Origin: Deltaproteobacteria bacterium
GTDB lineage: Bacteria > Myxococcota_A > Polyangia > Polyangiales > Polyangiaceae
Direction of reading: 5' to 3'
DNA length: 64,000 nt
NCBI GenBank assembly: GCA_016875405.1
Contig: VGRJ01000004.1
Location: 42,444 to 106,443 of the forward strand
In this document: positions 8,857 through 17,446 of the stretch, one piece after another
Layout: each line of letters starts with the position of its first letter
Numbering within the stretch: position 1 is the stretch's first letter
Notes under the pieces: model-generated
Database searches by the model: none
Seen by the model: only the letters and a program-made list of their open reading frames with translations
What the model was told of the DNA's origin: nothing
Made by a program: the position numbers and the translations under genes

Positions 8857-9854
8857 GGACGCACCATCCTCCGGAGCACGGCCTTCTGAACGTGCAGGCG
8901 GTTCTCCGCCTCGTCGATGGCGATGCAGGCGGGCGAGTCGAGGACGGCGTCGGTGACCTTCACGTTTCGACGCACTGGCAGGCAGTGCGAGACGTAGGCT
9001 CCGTCGGTCTTCGCCATCTTCGCCTCGTCGACGATGAAGTGCTTCAGCGTGTCGCGCATCGGCTTCTCGTCCGGCCAGCGGCCGAAGTAAGGGATCGCAC
9101 CCCAGCTCTTCGCGTAGACCATGTTGGCCCCGCGGTACGCCTCGTCGATGTCGTGCGACACCGTGATCGTGCGGCCATGCTCGGCGGCCGACGCGCGCGC
9201 CGCATCCATGTACCGCGGGTCGAGGAGGTACTCCTCGTTGGGGCAGAGCAAGGTGACGTCCATGCCGAACTTCGCCGCGATCATGAGGGCCGAGTTGGCG
9301 ACGGCGGTGTTGAGCGGCTTTGGGTGGTAGGTCCAGGTGAGCACGAACTTCTTCCCGTCGACCTGCCCACCGAAGCGCTCCTGCAGCGTGAGCATGAGCG
9401 CGAGCTCCTGGCACGGGTGCGTGATCGTCTCGAGGTTGATCACCGGCACTGTCGCGAACTCGGCGATCGCGCGGATCACACGATCTTCGCGGTCCTTCGA
9501 CCAGTCCTGGAACTTGGGGAAGGCGCGCACGCCGATGACGTCGCAGTAGCGCGACAGGACGCGCGTCACCTCCGAGATGTGCTCCTCCTCGTCGCCGTCC
9601 ATGACCGCACCCGGCTCGAAGGCGATCGGCCACGCGCCCTTGCCGGGCTCGAGGATCACGGCTGCGCCGCCGAGCTGACGTGCACCGATCTCGAAGGACG
9701 TACGCGTACGGAGCGACGGGTTGAAGAACAGGAGTCCGAGCGTCTTGCCCGCGAGGTCCTCGCCGCGCAGCCCGCCCTTCAAGGCGCGCGCGTCGTCGAG
9801 CATCGCCTGGAGCTCCGCCCTCGACCAATCCGCGGTCGTCAGGAAGTGTCGCAT
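8853..9854 (-). CDS. argF': N-acetylornithine carbamoyltransferase (AOTCase)
   Basis: Predicted to carbamoylate N-acetylornithine (not ornithine), giving N-acetylcitrulline. The 333 residues carry the carbamoyl-phosphate motif SLRTRTS (47-53), [10 protein letters not shown], and near the C-terminus HCLPVRRN (His290). In ordinary ornithine carbamoyltransferase the last motif is usually HCLPAHR, whereas HCLPxRRN is the form seen in the Xanthomonas AOTCase. A long ADP/phosphate-side loop [18 protein letters not shown] is also family-like. ATG 9854 is chosen because the protein then starts [10 protein letters not shown], directly on the conserved N-terminus. First gene of the minus-strand arg operon, with a short divergent gap to the amidase gene. 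Succinylornithine specificity remains a formal alternative. Confidence 0.88.
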   Translation of the reverse strand: MRHFLTTADWSRAELQAMLDDARALKGGLRGEDLAGKTLGLLFFNPSLRTRTSFEIGARQLGGAAVILEPGKGAWPIAFEPGAVMDGDEEEHISEVTRVLSRYCDVIGVRAFPKFQDWSKDREDRVIRAIAEFATVPVINLETITHPCQELALMLTLQERFGGQVDGKKFVLTWTYHPKPLNTAVANSALMIAAKFGMDVTLLCPNEEYLLDPRYMDAARASAAEHGRTITVSHDIDEAYRGANMVYAKSWGAIPYFGRWPDEKPMRDTLKHFIVDEAKMAKTDGAYVSHCLPVRRNVKVTDAVLDSPACIAIDEAENRLHVQKAVLRRMVRP

Positions 9855-9934
9855 GCCGCGCGCATGTCCCCGTTGGCCGCGCGCGGCAAGAGGTGAATCC
9901 ACCGCGCTCGCCGTTCTCCGCTAGGCTCCTCCAC

Positions 9935-11365
9935 ATGAGCGATCTCCTAGACACCCACGACGCGACCGCCCTCGCCGCGCTCGTTCGCGCGAACGAGGTG
10001 ACCCCGCTCGAGCTCGTCGACGCCGCCATCGCGCGGATCGAGGCCGAGAACCCGTGCCTCAACGCCGTCGTGACGCCGATGTTCGAGGCGGCACGTACGC
10101 GCGCCCGAGGGCCCCTCCCCGACGGCCCCTTTCGCGGCGTGCCGTTCCTCATCAAGGACCTCGGCCCCGCCTACGCCGGTGTCCGCATGACCGGAGGCTC
10201 AACGTTCCTCGCCGAGTACGTCCCCGATTGGACGGGCGAGCTCGTGACTCGCTTCGAGGCCGCCGGGCTGGTCGTCGTCGGCAAGACCAACACGCCCGAG
10301 TTCGGCATCGTCCCGACGACCGAGTCCAAGCACCTCGGGCCGTGCAAGAATCCCTGGGACCTCTCGCGCTCGCCGGGGGGCTCGAGCGGCGGCAGCGCGG
10401 CGGCGGTCGCGGCGAGGCTGGTCCCGATGGCGCACGCGAACGACGGCGGCGGCTCGATCCGCATCCCAGCCTCGTGTTGCGGCGTGTTCGGCTTGAAGCC
10501 CACGCGCGCACGCACGCCGGTCGGCCCGCGGCTCGGCGACATCATGAGCGGCCTCGTGTGCGATCATGCCGTGACCCGCAGCGTCCGGGACAGCGCGGCC
10601 CTCCTCGACGCGACAGACGGCCTTGACCTGGGCGGCCCGTACGTCGCACCCCCGAAATCGCGCCCGTTCCAGGACGAGGTGGGCGCCCCGCCCGGCAAGC
10701 TCCGCGTCGCGCTCATGACCTCGAGCTCGCTCGGCACCCCGGTCGCACCAGAATGCGTGCGCGCGGCAGAAGACGCGGCCAAGCTCTGCGAAGAGCTTGG
10801 TCACGAGGTGACGCTCGCGGCGCCGAAGATCGACGGATACCTCCTCACGCAGGCGTTCATGGCCGTGTGGACGAGCGGCCTCGCGATGACGATCGCAGGG
10901 TACACGCGGCTCGTCGGGCGCGCGCCCGCCGACGACGAGCTCGAGCCCTTGACCCGCGCCTACCTCGAGATGGGACAGCGCGTGAAGGCGCACGAGTATT
11001 TGCTCGCCGTCGCGCACCTCCAACAGCTCACCCGCACCCTCGCGGCCTTCATGGCGGAGTTCGACGTGCTGCTGACGCCGGTGCTCGGCGAGCTGCCGCT
11101 GCCGCTCGGGGAGCTCGGGAGCCTCGAGCCCGGGATGGCAAGCGCGCGTGCCGCCCAGCTCGTGCCGTTCACGCCGCTCGCCAACGTGACGGGACAGCCG
11201 GCCATGAGCGTGCCGCTCGCGTGGTCGGAGGGCGGCCTCCCGGTCGGCTCACACTTCATCGCGCGACGAGGCGAGGAGGCGACGCTCTTTCGGCTCGCGG
11301 GGCAGCTCGAGGCGGCGCGTCCGTGGGCGGACCGAAGGCCGAGCGGCGCATCGGCTCGACGCTAA
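9935..11365 (+). CDS. Amidase signature family hydrolase
   Basis: Hydrolyses an amide bond with the Ser-cisSer-Lys triad of the amidase signature family. In the 476-residue protein the triad is Lys74 (FLIKDLG), the cis-Ser150 in PGGSSGGS, and the nucleophile Ser174 in [11 protein letters not shown]. The spacing of the two serines (24) equals that of fatty-acid amide hydrolase. The start ATG 9935 sits after a short gap from the divergent arg operon; the in-frame extension to 9893 has no conserved sequence. It resembles stand-alone amidases annotated as 6-aminohexanoate-cyclic-dimer hydrolase or similar; GatA is less likely because no gatB or gatC is nearby. The substrate is unknown. The 3' end overlaps the convergent PLP-enzyme gene by 4 bases. 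Confidence 0.9.
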   Translation: MSDLLDTHDATALAALVRANEVTPLELVDAAIARIEAENPCLNAVVTPMFEAARTRARGPLPDGPFRGVPFLIKDLGPAYAGVRMTGGSTFLAEYVPDWTGELVTRFEAAGLVVVGKTNTPEFGIVPTTESKHLGPCKNPWDLSRSPGGSSGGSAAAVAARLVPMAHANDGGGSIRIPASCCGVFGLKPTRARTPVGPRLGDIMSGLVCDHAVTRSVRDSAALLDATDGLDLGGPYVAPPKSRPFQDEVGAPPGKLRVALMTSSSLGTPVAPECVRAAEDAAKLCEELGHEVTLAAPKIDGYLLTQAFMAVWTSGLAMTIAGYTRLVGRAPADDELEPLTRAYLEMGQRVKAHEYLLAVAHLQQLTRTLAAFMAEFDVLLTPVLGELPLPLGELGSLEPGMASARAAQLVPFTPLANVTGQPAMSVPLAWSEGGLPVGSHFIARRGEEATLFRLAGQLEAARPWADRRPSGASARR

Positions 11366-13113
11366 GCCCGCAGGTGCAGCGGCGGCTCGCGCGACGAGCC
11401 CGTCGCGTCGCCCCGCAGCTCGGCGCGGATCTCGCCCGGAAGCGGGAACCACCGCAGCGCCTCGAAGTCCTCCGACCGCTCGAGATCGACCGGATCGTCG
11501 TCGAGCGAAGGCCCCGCCTCTAGGATTCCGCGGACCTCGTCGAGGTACTGCCCAAGGACCCACTCGGGCTCGCGCGCGTGGCGCGTGCGGAACTCGAGCT
11601 TGCCCGAGACGTAGCGCAAATCCGTGAGGCGCATCGCGGGCTTCGGGCGCGCGCGACGGTGCCGAAAGAGGCCGGTGGCCGGATCGAAATGGTAGTCGGG
11701 GAGCAGCCGCCAGCCGTGCTCGGCGACGAGGTGGACCGCCTTCAGGATGAACTCGAAGGTCGCCTCCGAGATGAAGTAGTTGAAATTCACGCGGACCCAG
11801 CCGGGTTTGATTCCCTCACAGCCACGCACGATCTCGCGCTCGAACTCGCGCGAGGTCTCGAGATCGATCCCAAGCAGGCGATGACCGTAAGGCCCGGCGC
11901 ACGAGCAGCCAGCTCGCGCCTGGATCCCGAGCAGATCGTTGAGGAGCGCCGCGACGTAGTTGTGGTGCAGGTAGCGCGAGCCGTGATTCACCACGAACGA
12001 GACGATCGACAGCCGCCAGGCATTTCGGTTGCCGAGGATCTGCAGGTTCGGGTTCTCTTCCCAGCTCGCGATCGCCCGCCCGATGAAGTCGTGCTCGCGC
12101 GCTCGGATCGCCTCGACGCCGACCTCTTCTTTCAGCTGAAAGACGAGTCCGGCACGAATCGACTCGAGGATCGCGGGCGTCCCGCCTTCTTCGCGATGCT
12201 CGACGTCGGCGAGGTAGCGGTGCTCTTCGGGGTTCACGTACGCGACGGTGCCTCCACCGGGGACCGCGGGGACGAGGTTCTTGAAGAGCGCCTTCTTGGC
12301 GACGAGGAGCCCCGGCGTGCCAGGGCCTCCGATGAACTTGTGCGGAGAGAGGAAGACCGCGTCCTTGTAGATGAGGTGGCCGTCCTCGCCATCGTCGGCC
12401 ATGTTCATCTCGATTTTGACGTAGGGTCCCGCCGCGGCGAAGTCCCAAAACGAGAGCGCCCCATGGCGGTGGAGGAGCGCCGAGACCGCGCGGGTGTTCG
12501 TACCGATGCCGGTCACGTTCGACGCAGCCGAGAAGCTCCCGATCTTGAGCGGGCGCGCGGCGTACCGCACGAGCGCCGCGTCGAGCTCCGTCAAGTTGAT
12601 CTTGCCGTCGTGCCCCTCGGAGATGGTGACGACCTCGCAGATCGACTCACGCCATGGCAGCTCGTTCGAGTGGTGCTCGTAAGGGCCGATGAACACCACC
12701 GGACGCTCGTCTGCCGGGATGAGTCGCGACAGGCCGTAGCGCGCGTCGAGGTTCCTCGGCAGTCGCAGGTTCATGACATCGATTAATCGATTGATCGCGC
12801 CGGTCGCCCCGGAGCCGCAGAAGATCACCGCGTCGGACTCGTTGGCTCCGACCGCTTCGCGGACGATGGCGCGAGCGTCCTCGCGAAAGCGAGTCGTCTG
12901 CATGCCCGTCCCGGACTGCTCGGTGTGCGTGTTCGCATAGAGCGGCATCACCTCGTCCCGCAGGAAATCCTCGATGAACGTGAGCGACCTGCCCGACGCC
13001 GTGTAGTCAGCGTAGGTAACCCGGCGCGGGCCGTACGGGCCCTCGATCACCTGGTCGTCGCCGATCACGCTGTTCCGGATCGTCTCGATGAGGCGCGCCG
13101 CGTGGTCGTTCAT
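11362..13113 (-). CDS. Class V aminotransferase / cysteine-desulfurase-like PLP enzyme
   Basis: A 583-residue PLP-dependent fold-type I enzyme of the NifS/SufS superfamily. Features are [16 protein letters not shown] (cofactor phosphate loop), [13 protein letters not shown] (ring-stacking His), [24 protein letters not shown] (PLP Asp), and the Schiff-base lysine Lys259 in [14 protein letters not shown] Cys in [11 protein letters not shown] lies where SufS-type enzymes have their active-site cysteine loop. It is far longer than SufS (about 400); the last 130 residues are an extra tail. Start ATG 13113 is supported by the conserved N-terminus and the absence of homology-like sequence upstream. 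No suf or isc partners are adjacent, so the reaction (desulfurase, lyase or epimerase) is open. A TATAAC box lies 7 bases upstream of the start codon on this strand. Confidence 0.85.
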   Translation of the reverse strand: MNDHAARLIETIRNSVIGDDQVIEGPYGPRRVTYADYTASGRSLTFIEDFLRDEVMPLYANTHTEQSGTGMQTTRFREDARAIVREAVGANESDAVIFCGSGATGAINRLIDVMNLRLPRNLDARYGLSRLIPADERPVVFIGPYEHHSNELPWRESICEVVTISEGHDGKINLTELDAALVRYAARPLKIGSFSAASNVTGIGTNTRAVSALLHRHGALSFWDFAAAGPYVKIEMNMADDGEDGHLIYKDAVFLSPHKFIGGPGTPGLLVAKKALFKNLVPAVPGGGTVAYVNPEEHRYLADVEHREEGGTPAILESIRAGLVFQLKEEVGVEAIRAREHDFIGRAIASWEENPNLQILGNRNAWRLSIVSFVVNHGSRYLHHNYVAALLNDLLGIQARAGCSCAGPYGHRLLGIDLETSREFEREIVRGCEGIKPGWVRVNFNYFISEATFEFILKAVHLVAEHGWRLLPDYHFDPATGLFRHRRARPKPAMRLTDLRYVSGKLEFRTRHAREPEWVLGQYLDEVRGILEAGPSLDDDPVDLERSEDFEALRWFPLPGEIRAELRGDATGSSREPPLHLRA

Positions 13114-13204
13114 GGAATTCGTTATACCCCCTCGGACGCGCAGGTGGCGAGGGGCGGCGCCGGGGCACGGGCGCGACCAGACCTCGCGCGCTATGTTCAT
13201 GGTC

Positions 13205-13639
13205 ATGAGCACGAATCGAGTCGCCGCGCTTCGGCAGACTGCCGCCCGCCTTCGGCTGGGCGCCTCGTACCAGTGGGGACACTTCGGGGCCTGCAACTGC
13301 GGGCACCTCGCGCAGACGCTGACCCGACTCTCCCGTGAGGACATCCACCGGATCGCGGTGGAGCGCGCGCGAGACTGGGGGACGGCCGCGGTCGAGTACT
13401 GCCCGACGAGCGGCTACCCCATCGACCACGTGCTGACGCAGATCGTGAAGGCGGGGTTCTCGCTCGACGACGTGGCGCACCTCGAGGAGCTGAGCGCGCC
13501 GAGGGTGCTCGCGGAGCTCCCCGAAGGCCGCCGCCACCTGCGCCGGAACGCCCGCGAGGACGTGATCACCTACCTGCTCGCGTGGGCTGATGTCCTCGAG
13601 CGCGAGGCCGGCCTCGAACTCCCGCTCGCCGCCGAGTGA
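13205..13639 (+). CDS. Conserved protein of unknown function with CNCGH motif
   Basis: 144 residues from ATG 13205. I know of no assigned function, but the sequence looks like a small conserved family also found in Bacteroidetes. It has YQWGHFGACNCGHLAQTLTRLS near the N-terminus, DWGTAAVEYCPTSGYPID in the middle, and ITYLLAWADVLE at the end. The CNCGH group plus a later EYC could bind a metal, which is inference only. No signal peptide or transmembrane segment; predicted cytoplasmic and mostly helical. It is divergent from the PLP enzyme with a 91-base gap, and 67 bases before the sigma-like gene on the same strand. The longer ORF start (13088) would overlap the PLP gene and is not favoured. 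Confidence 0.75.
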   Translation: MSTNRVAALRQTAARLRLGASYQWGHFGACNCGHLAQTLTRLSREDIHRIAVERARDWGTAAVEYCPTSGYPIDHVLTQIVKAGFSLDDVAHLEELSAPRVLAELPEGRRHLRRNAREDVITYLLAWADVLEREAGLELPLAAE

Positions 13640-13706
13640 GAGCGGCCCCTCTGGCGTTCGCCGCGCCGGTCACACTTCGGCCCGGTCGGGCGACGTATCG
13701 CTCGGA

Positions 13707-14702
13707 ATGAACGCTCCCCCACCACTTGACGTCGAACCGTGCGAGCCTGGGGATACCGTGGACGTGCGCGCGCGCTCTCGTGCCCTGCTCGGCTCGACCG
13801 AGGTGAGGCTGCTCCTCGAGGGCCTCGTGCGGCGCAAGGTCCCCGCGAGCGAGGTCGACGACCTCGTGCAGACAGTGCTGTGCGAGGCGCTCGCGAGCGA
13901 GCGCTTCCCCGAGGAGGACGAGGCGCTCCGCAAGTGGGTCGTCGGCATCGCCCGGCACAAAATCGCCGATCATCACCGAAGGACCGTCCATCGGCGCACC
14001 ATCGAGCTTGACGACGAGCACCCGGATCTCGACGCGAGGGACGTGCAAGCGACCTCCTCGCGCGATCTCGCTCGCTGGGCCGACGAGCAGGTAGGTGACG
14101 ACGCGACCGCGAAGCGCACCCTCGAGTGGATGGCGCGCGAGGGCGAAGGGGAGACGCTCGCCCACATCGCGGCCGAGGCGGAGTTGCCGCCCGATCAGGT
14201 GAGGCAGCGTGTCTCCCGGCTCCGTCGCTGGATGCGAAAGCGTTGGGCGCGCGAGCTCGCCGCGGCGGTGGCGCTGGTCGGCGTCGCCCTCTTCGTGTGG
14301 TGGCGCACGCGCGACCAATCGCCGGTCGCGCCATTCACACCGGTGTTCGAGACGCCATCCGCTCGCCCGCCGGAGCGACCTGCAGGAGAGGTGCCCTCGG
14401 CGACGACGTCCGAGGTCGCGCCGCCGGTCAGCGCGGCCCCGTCGGCGAGCGAGGCGCCGCCGGCCCCGCAGCCCGAGAGCGCGCGACCCGAGAAGCCGCA
14501 ACCGGAGACAGCGCGCCCCAACAAGCCTCAGCCGAAGACGCCTCCACGTTCGCCGCGAACGAAGCGCCTCCCCAAGGAAGCACCGCCGAACCTGCCGCTC
14601 GACAAGAAGGGCCGGTACGATGAAGCACCCCAGCAGCGAAAGAACGACGTCGAGCCCAAGCGTCGAGCGATGAAGGATCGCTTCGACACGCCGGCGCTCT
14701 GA
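13707..14702 (+). CDS. Sigma-70-like regulator fused to a transmembrane anchor and Pro-rich tail
   Basis: 331 residues. Residues about 25-95 look like sigma region 2 of ECF factors (SEVDDLVQTVLCEALAS, then RKWVVGIARHKIADHHRR). Residues 135-180 look like region 4 (TLEWMAREGEGETLAHIA, LPPDQVRQRVSRLRRWMRKRW). A single hydrophobic helix follows at 184-199 (LAAAVALVGVALFVWW), and then about 130 residues rich in Pro, Ala, Ser, Glu and Lys. The domain order predicts a cytoplasmic DNA-binding part tethered to the membrane with a periplasmic tail. ECF factors are normally about 180 residues and soluble, so the anchor is unusual. It could also be a sigma-derived regulator that no longer binds polymerase. 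The next gene encodes a lipoprotein 19 bases downstream. Confidence 0.72.
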   Translation: MNAPPPLDVEPCEPGDTVDVRARSRALLGSTEVRLLLEGLVRRKVPASEVDDLVQTVLCEALASERFPEEDEALRKWVVGIARHKIADHHRRTVHRRTIELDDEHPDLDARDVQATSSRDLARWADEQVGDDATAKRTLEWMAREGEGETLAHIAAEAELPPDQVRQRVSRLRRWMRKRWARELAAAVALVGVALFVWWRTRDQSPVAPFTPVFETPSARPPERPAGEVPSATTSEVAPPVSAAPSASEAPPAPQPESARPEKPQPETARPNKPQPKTPPRSPRTKRLPKEAPPNLPLDKKGRYDEAPQQRKNDVEPKRRAMKDRFDTPAL

Positions 14703-14721
14703 AGCCTACCGAGCCGACCCC

Positions 14722-15360
14722 GTGATGCCCCATTACCTCCGACCGATCGCGCCCTGCCTCCTCCTCGCCCTCGCATCTTGCGTTGAGCCACCGCACGCGT
14801 CCGCTCCCCCGCCTCCCGCGCCGACGGCCCGACCTCGCGTATCGTCGGGGACGGCGCTCGAGCGCTACCTGCCGCTCATCGATGGGCAGCTCTACCAGTA
14901 CGAGTTCGAGACCGGAGATGGCCAGCGCGGGCTCCTCTCGGCGCGCATTCAGCGAGCCGACGCGCGCCGCGGCGCCTGGCTCCTCCCCGGTGGCGGGAAC
15001 GTCTTCGTCTACGCCGAGGACGGCGTGATGAGCGAGGGCAGCGATGCGGCCACGTACCTCCTGAAGGCGCCACTCACCGTTGGGAATCGCTGGCCGGGGG
15101 CTCAGGGCAGCGTCGTCGATATCCGACGCCTCGATGTCACCGTCACGGTCCCCGCGGGGACCTTCTCCGGCTGCGTGGAGACGCACGAGGCGCGGGGCGG
15201 TGACATCCCGCGGTCGGTCGTCGCGACCTTCTGTCCAGACGTGGGGATGGTGTCGCGCGCCGTTACGAGCGGCCCGAAGCGTGAGACCCTCACGCTGAAG
15301 AGCTTTGGAGATCCGGTCGATCTCGGGCCTGACGGCGTGCGCGTCGTGCGCGAGGATTGA
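14722..15360 (+). CDS. Putative lipoprotein, unknown function
   Basis: 212 residues starting GTG 14722, with ATG 14725 equally possible. A signal peptide (LRPIAPCLLLALASC) ends in a lipobox Cys, followed by a Pro/Ala-rich linker. The mature part is beta-rich with a VPAGTFSGCVETHEARGG segment, which resembles myxobacterial lipoproteins whose conserved pattern is a threshold-like VPAGTFxxC motif. No enzymatic motif seen. It follows the membrane-anchored sigma-like gene by 19 bases on the same strand, so the two may be co-transcribed. If so, it could be a periplasmic partner, but that is inference from position alone. Confidence 0.7.
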   Translation: MMPHYLRPIAPCLLLALASCVEPPHASAPPPPAPTARPRVSSGTALERYLPLIDGQLYQYEFETGDGQRGLLSARIQRADARRGAWLLPGGGNVFVYAEDGVMSEGSDAATYLLKAPLTVGNRWPGAQGSVVDIRRLDVTVTVPAGTFSGCVETHEARGGDIPRSVVATFCPDVGMVSRAVTSGPKRETLTLKSFGDPVDLGPDGVRVVRED

Positions 15361-15384
15361 CGGTAGGGACGCCTGAGTTACCCC

Positions 15385-15993
15385 ATGACGGAGTCGATGA
15401 GCACTCACTCGATCGACGAGCTTCACCGTGAAGTCGACCGTCGGGCTGCCGAGGTCGCGCGCCTTAACGAGGGTCGGCTTCAATGCCGTCGTGGCTGCTC
15501 GGGCTGTTGCGTCGACGACCTCACGGTCTTCGAGGTCGAGGCCACCATCCTCCGCGCGCGGCATGCCGAGCTGCTCGCGTTCGGGGCTCCCCACCCCGAG
15601 GGCGCCTGCGCGTTCCTCGACGCCGGGGGCTCGTGCCGGATCTACCCGGACCGCCCGTACGTCTGCCGGACGCAAGGCCTGCCGCTTCGCTGGCTCGACG
15701 AGGACCGGAGCGCCGAGTGCCGCGACGTCTGCGAGCTGAACGACGCTCCGATCGAGGGTGAATGGCCCACGATCCTCGAGCTACCCGAGGAGGCCTGCTT
15801 TACCCTCGGAGAGCCGGAGACACGCCTCCAAGCGCTGCAGCGAGCGCTGTCGGTCGATGACCCACTCGGAAGAGTAAGGCTCCGCGATTTGTTCGAGCGC
15901 CCCGTTGGGTCGCCCCGTTTAACGGATGAACCCACTGATCCGACAACTTCTTCGACAGCGACAGCTTGTTCGAAAGCCAACGTTATCCGGTAA
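15385..15993 (+). CDS. YkgJ-family cysteine cluster protein
   Basis: 202 residues. The cluster CRRGCSGCC (Cys34, 38, 41, 42) plus later Cys residues in GACAF, GSCRIYPDRPYVCRTQG and CRDVC matches the YkgJ/UPF0153 family, thought to bind zinc or an Fe-S centre. The function of the family is poorly defined. ATG 15385 sits 24 bases after the previous stop. The last 30 residues are Thr/Ser/Asp-rich and run into a local AT-rich stretch, unlike the rest of the gene. The tail may therefore be recent or non-conserved, while the domain itself looks complete. No signal peptide; predicted cytoplasmic. Confidence 0.82.
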   Translation: MTESMSTHSIDELHREVDRRAAEVARLNEGRLQCRRGCSGCCVDDLTVFEVEATILRARHAELLAFGAPHPEGACAFLDAGGSCRIYPDRPYVCRTQGLPLRWLDEDRSAECRDVCELNDAPIEGEWPTILELPEEACFTLGEPETRLQALQRALSVDDPLGRVRLRDLFERPVGSPRLTDEPTDPTTSSTATACSKANVIR

Positions 15994-16002
15994 ATTTAAT
16001 AA

Positions 16003-16049
16003 TAGTCAAGCCAAGGTCTAACGCTTGTGGTATTCTAAAGTCTAGTCAA
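16003..16049 (+). promoter_or_regulatory. AT-rich leader with extended -10 and a direct repeat upstream of the AT-hook gene
   Basis: In an otherwise GC-rich window this stretch is markedly A/T-rich. TGGTATTCT (16028-16036) fits an extended -10 element (TGnTATAAT-like). TAGTCAA occurs twice, at 16003-16009 and 16043-16049, exactly 40 bases apart and flanking the -10, which would suit a regulator binding on both sides. No good -35 is visible. The gene starts about 60 bases downstream behind a GAGAGAGG ribosome site (16093-16100). Promoter assignment is inference. Confidence 0.35.
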
Positions 16050-16105
16050 ACCGTGATGCGCCCGAAGGGGAGCCGCGCGGTCGACCAGCAACGAGAGAGG
16101 TTTTT

Positions 16106-16486
16106 GTGTCCAAGAAGCGAAGCTCGTCGAAGAACCCGGAGTTTGGCGCGAAGGCGGCGTTCATCCGATCCATGCCCACCACCATGACCGCGAAGGATGT
16201 GGTCGCGGAGGCTCAAAAGCAGGGCCTCAAAATCACCGAGGGGCATGTGTACAACCTACGCTCGTCATCGACGAAGAAGCCGAAGAGTGGCGCGACCACC
16301 CTCAGCGTGAGCAATGGCGGCGCGCCGGTGAAGCGCGGCCCCGGTCGTCCCCCGAAGGTCGCGCGCCCGACGACGACGTCGTCGACCTCGGACGAGGGTG
16401 CGCTCCGCCGCGCCATCGCGGAGCTCGGGCTCACTCGAGCTCGCGCCGTGTTCGCCGAGGTCGAGTCGGCGTTCGTCGGTCACTGA
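16106..16486 (+). CDS. Small basic AT-hook protein
   Basis: 126 residues, Lys/Arg/Ser-rich at the N-terminus, starting GTG 16106 behind a good ribosome site (GAGAGAGG, 5-base spacing). Residues 27-52 (MTAKDVVAEAQKQGLKITEG onwards) look like a helical DNA-binding segment. An AT-hook core RGPGRPPK lies at 77-84, then a Thr/Ser linker and a short C-terminal helix (ALRRAIAELGLTRARAVFAEVE). AT-hooks bind the minor groove of AT-rich DNA, and the AT-rich leader just upstream would be a natural target for autoregulation, which is inference. Similar short histone- or HMGA-like proteins occur in myxobacteria. A strong hairpin follows the stop, so it is probably monocistronic. Confidence 0.72.
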   Translation: MSKKRSSSKNPEFGAKAAFIRSMPTTMTAKDVVAEAQKQGLKITEGHVYNLRSSSTKKPKSGATTLSVSNGGAPVKRGPGRPPKVARPTTTSSTSDEGALRRAIAELGLTRARAVFAEVESAFVGH

Positions 16487-16527
16487 CCTGAACACGGCGC
16501 ACCGGCCCGACCGGTCGCCGGCCTCGT

Positions 16528-16560
16528 CGCCCCGCCGCGGTACGCTCCGCAGGCGGGGCG
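16528..16560 (+). terminator. Strong hairpin after the AT-hook gene
   Basis: CGCCCCGCC (16528-16536) pairs perfectly with GGCGGGGCG (16552-16560). An inner GCGG/CCGC pair extends the stem, with one bulged A and a six-base loop. It lies 42 bases after the stop. Only a short T-run (CATTTC) follows, as is common for high-GC terminators. Confidence 0.6.
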
Positions 16561-16618
16561 CGCTCATTTCGAGCCACCGACGTTGCAGGCCCCCTGCGGC
16601 ACCGCTAGCTTCCGAGCC

Positions 16619-16945
16619 ATGAGCGACAAGCCCGCCTCCGCCGACGTCCCGTCCGCAGCCCCCGCCGCGCCGTCGCGCACCGTGCAGTGTGTGAAGCTCG
16701 GCAAGACCCTCGAGGGCCTCCCGAAGCCACCCTTGAAGGGCGACCTCGGGCAGCGCGTCTTCGAGCAGGTGTCGCGCGACGCATGGCGCATGTGGCTCGA
16801 GCACTCGAAGATGCTGATCAACGAGTACCGCCTCGACCTCATGAGCGAGTCGGGGCAGCGCGTCTGGATGGCCGAGCTCGAGAAATACTTTTGGGGTGAC
16901 GGCTCCGCGCTCCCGCCCGAGTTCCAGCCCGTGGCCAAGCCCTGA
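16619..16945 (+). CDS. YggX-family Fe(II)-trafficking / oxidative damage protection protein
   Basis: 108 residues with the YggX pattern: VQCVKLGKTLEGLP, GDLGQRVFEQVSRDAWRMWL, HSKMLINEYRLDLMS and a final WGDG/PPEF tail. E. coli YggX limits oxidative damage to labile Fe-S clusters and is about 90 residues; here there is an extra Ser/Ala/Pro-rich N-terminal arm of some 18 residues. The conserved N-terminal Cys of YggX corresponds to Cys23 here (VQCVKL). ATG 16619 is preferred over the longer ORF, whose extra residues are not conserved. The next gene (PilZ protein) starts 5 bases after the stop, so the two are probably co-transcribed. Cytoplasmic. Confidence 0.85.
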   Translation: MSDKPASADVPSAAPAAPSRTVQCVKLGKTLEGLPKPPLKGDLGQRVFEQVSRDAWRMWLEHSKMLINEYRLDLMSESGQRVWMAELEKYFWGDGSALPPEFQPVAKP

Positions 16946-16950
16946 CCGAG

Positions 16951-17436
16951 ATGACCGCCGACGCGAGGCTCCACCCGCGCGCTCAGGCGTCGATCCAGGT
17001 CGAGTTCCAGTTCGGCGGCACGAGCGGCGTCGGGACCACGAACGACGTGAGCGAGGGGGGGATCTTCCTCGAGACCGACGTGGTCGCCGAGACGGGCTCG
17101 CGCATCTACCTGCGCCTTTACCTCCCGAGTGACGAGTCGGTCGCTGCCCTGGAGATCGTCGGCATCGTCCGACGGAGCAGCAGTGGCGACGGCGCCGCAC
17201 CCGGAGGCATGGGGATCCGGTTCGAGATCGCTCACGCCAAGACGAGGGGCGCGCTCGGCGAGTTCATCGGTGCGATCACCCTTGATCCCGCTGCGCCACG
17301 CGAGTCGGCCCTGCCGCCGCGGCCGCGCCTCCCCTCGAACGCCGAAGAGCGCGCGAGCGAGTCGTCAGGAGGCCTCTGGGTCTGGGGCCTAGGGCTCACG
17401 CTCGTGGTGCTCGCGGTGTTGCGGCTCTACCTATGA
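16951..17436 (+). CDS. PilZ-domain protein with C-terminal transmembrane helix
   Basis: 161 residues. The PilZ c-di-GMP signature is present: RLHPR (RxxxR, residues 6-10), followed by DVSEGGIFLET (D/NxSxxG) about 28 residues on, in a beta-barrel-like sequence to about residue 115. A Pro/Arg/Glu linker leads to one hydrophobic helix at about 141-160 (GLWVWGLGLTLVVLAVL). The protein is therefore probably anchored in the inner membrane with the sensor in the cytoplasm. Such short PilZ proteins are numerous in myxobacteria. The N-terminus is fixed by the closeness of the RxxxR motif to ATG 16951. What it regulates is unknown; it sits between yggX and an AmpG-like permease. Confidence 0.85.
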   Translation: MTADARLHPRAQASIQVEFQFGGTSGVGTTNDVSEGGIFLETDVVAETGSRIYLRLYLPSDESVAALEIVGIVRRSSSGDGAAPGGMGIRFEIAHAKTRGALGEFIGAITLDPAAPRESALPPRPRLPSNAEERASESSGGLWVWGLGLTLVVLAVLRLYL

Positions 17437-17446
17437 GGAGCCCACG

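Noticed and set aside
8857..10155. N-terminal extension of the acetylglutamate kinase frame
   Set aside because: The extension runs out of frame through the carbamoyltransferase gene and has no conserved sequence; GTG 8856 with the GTGA overlap is the natural start.
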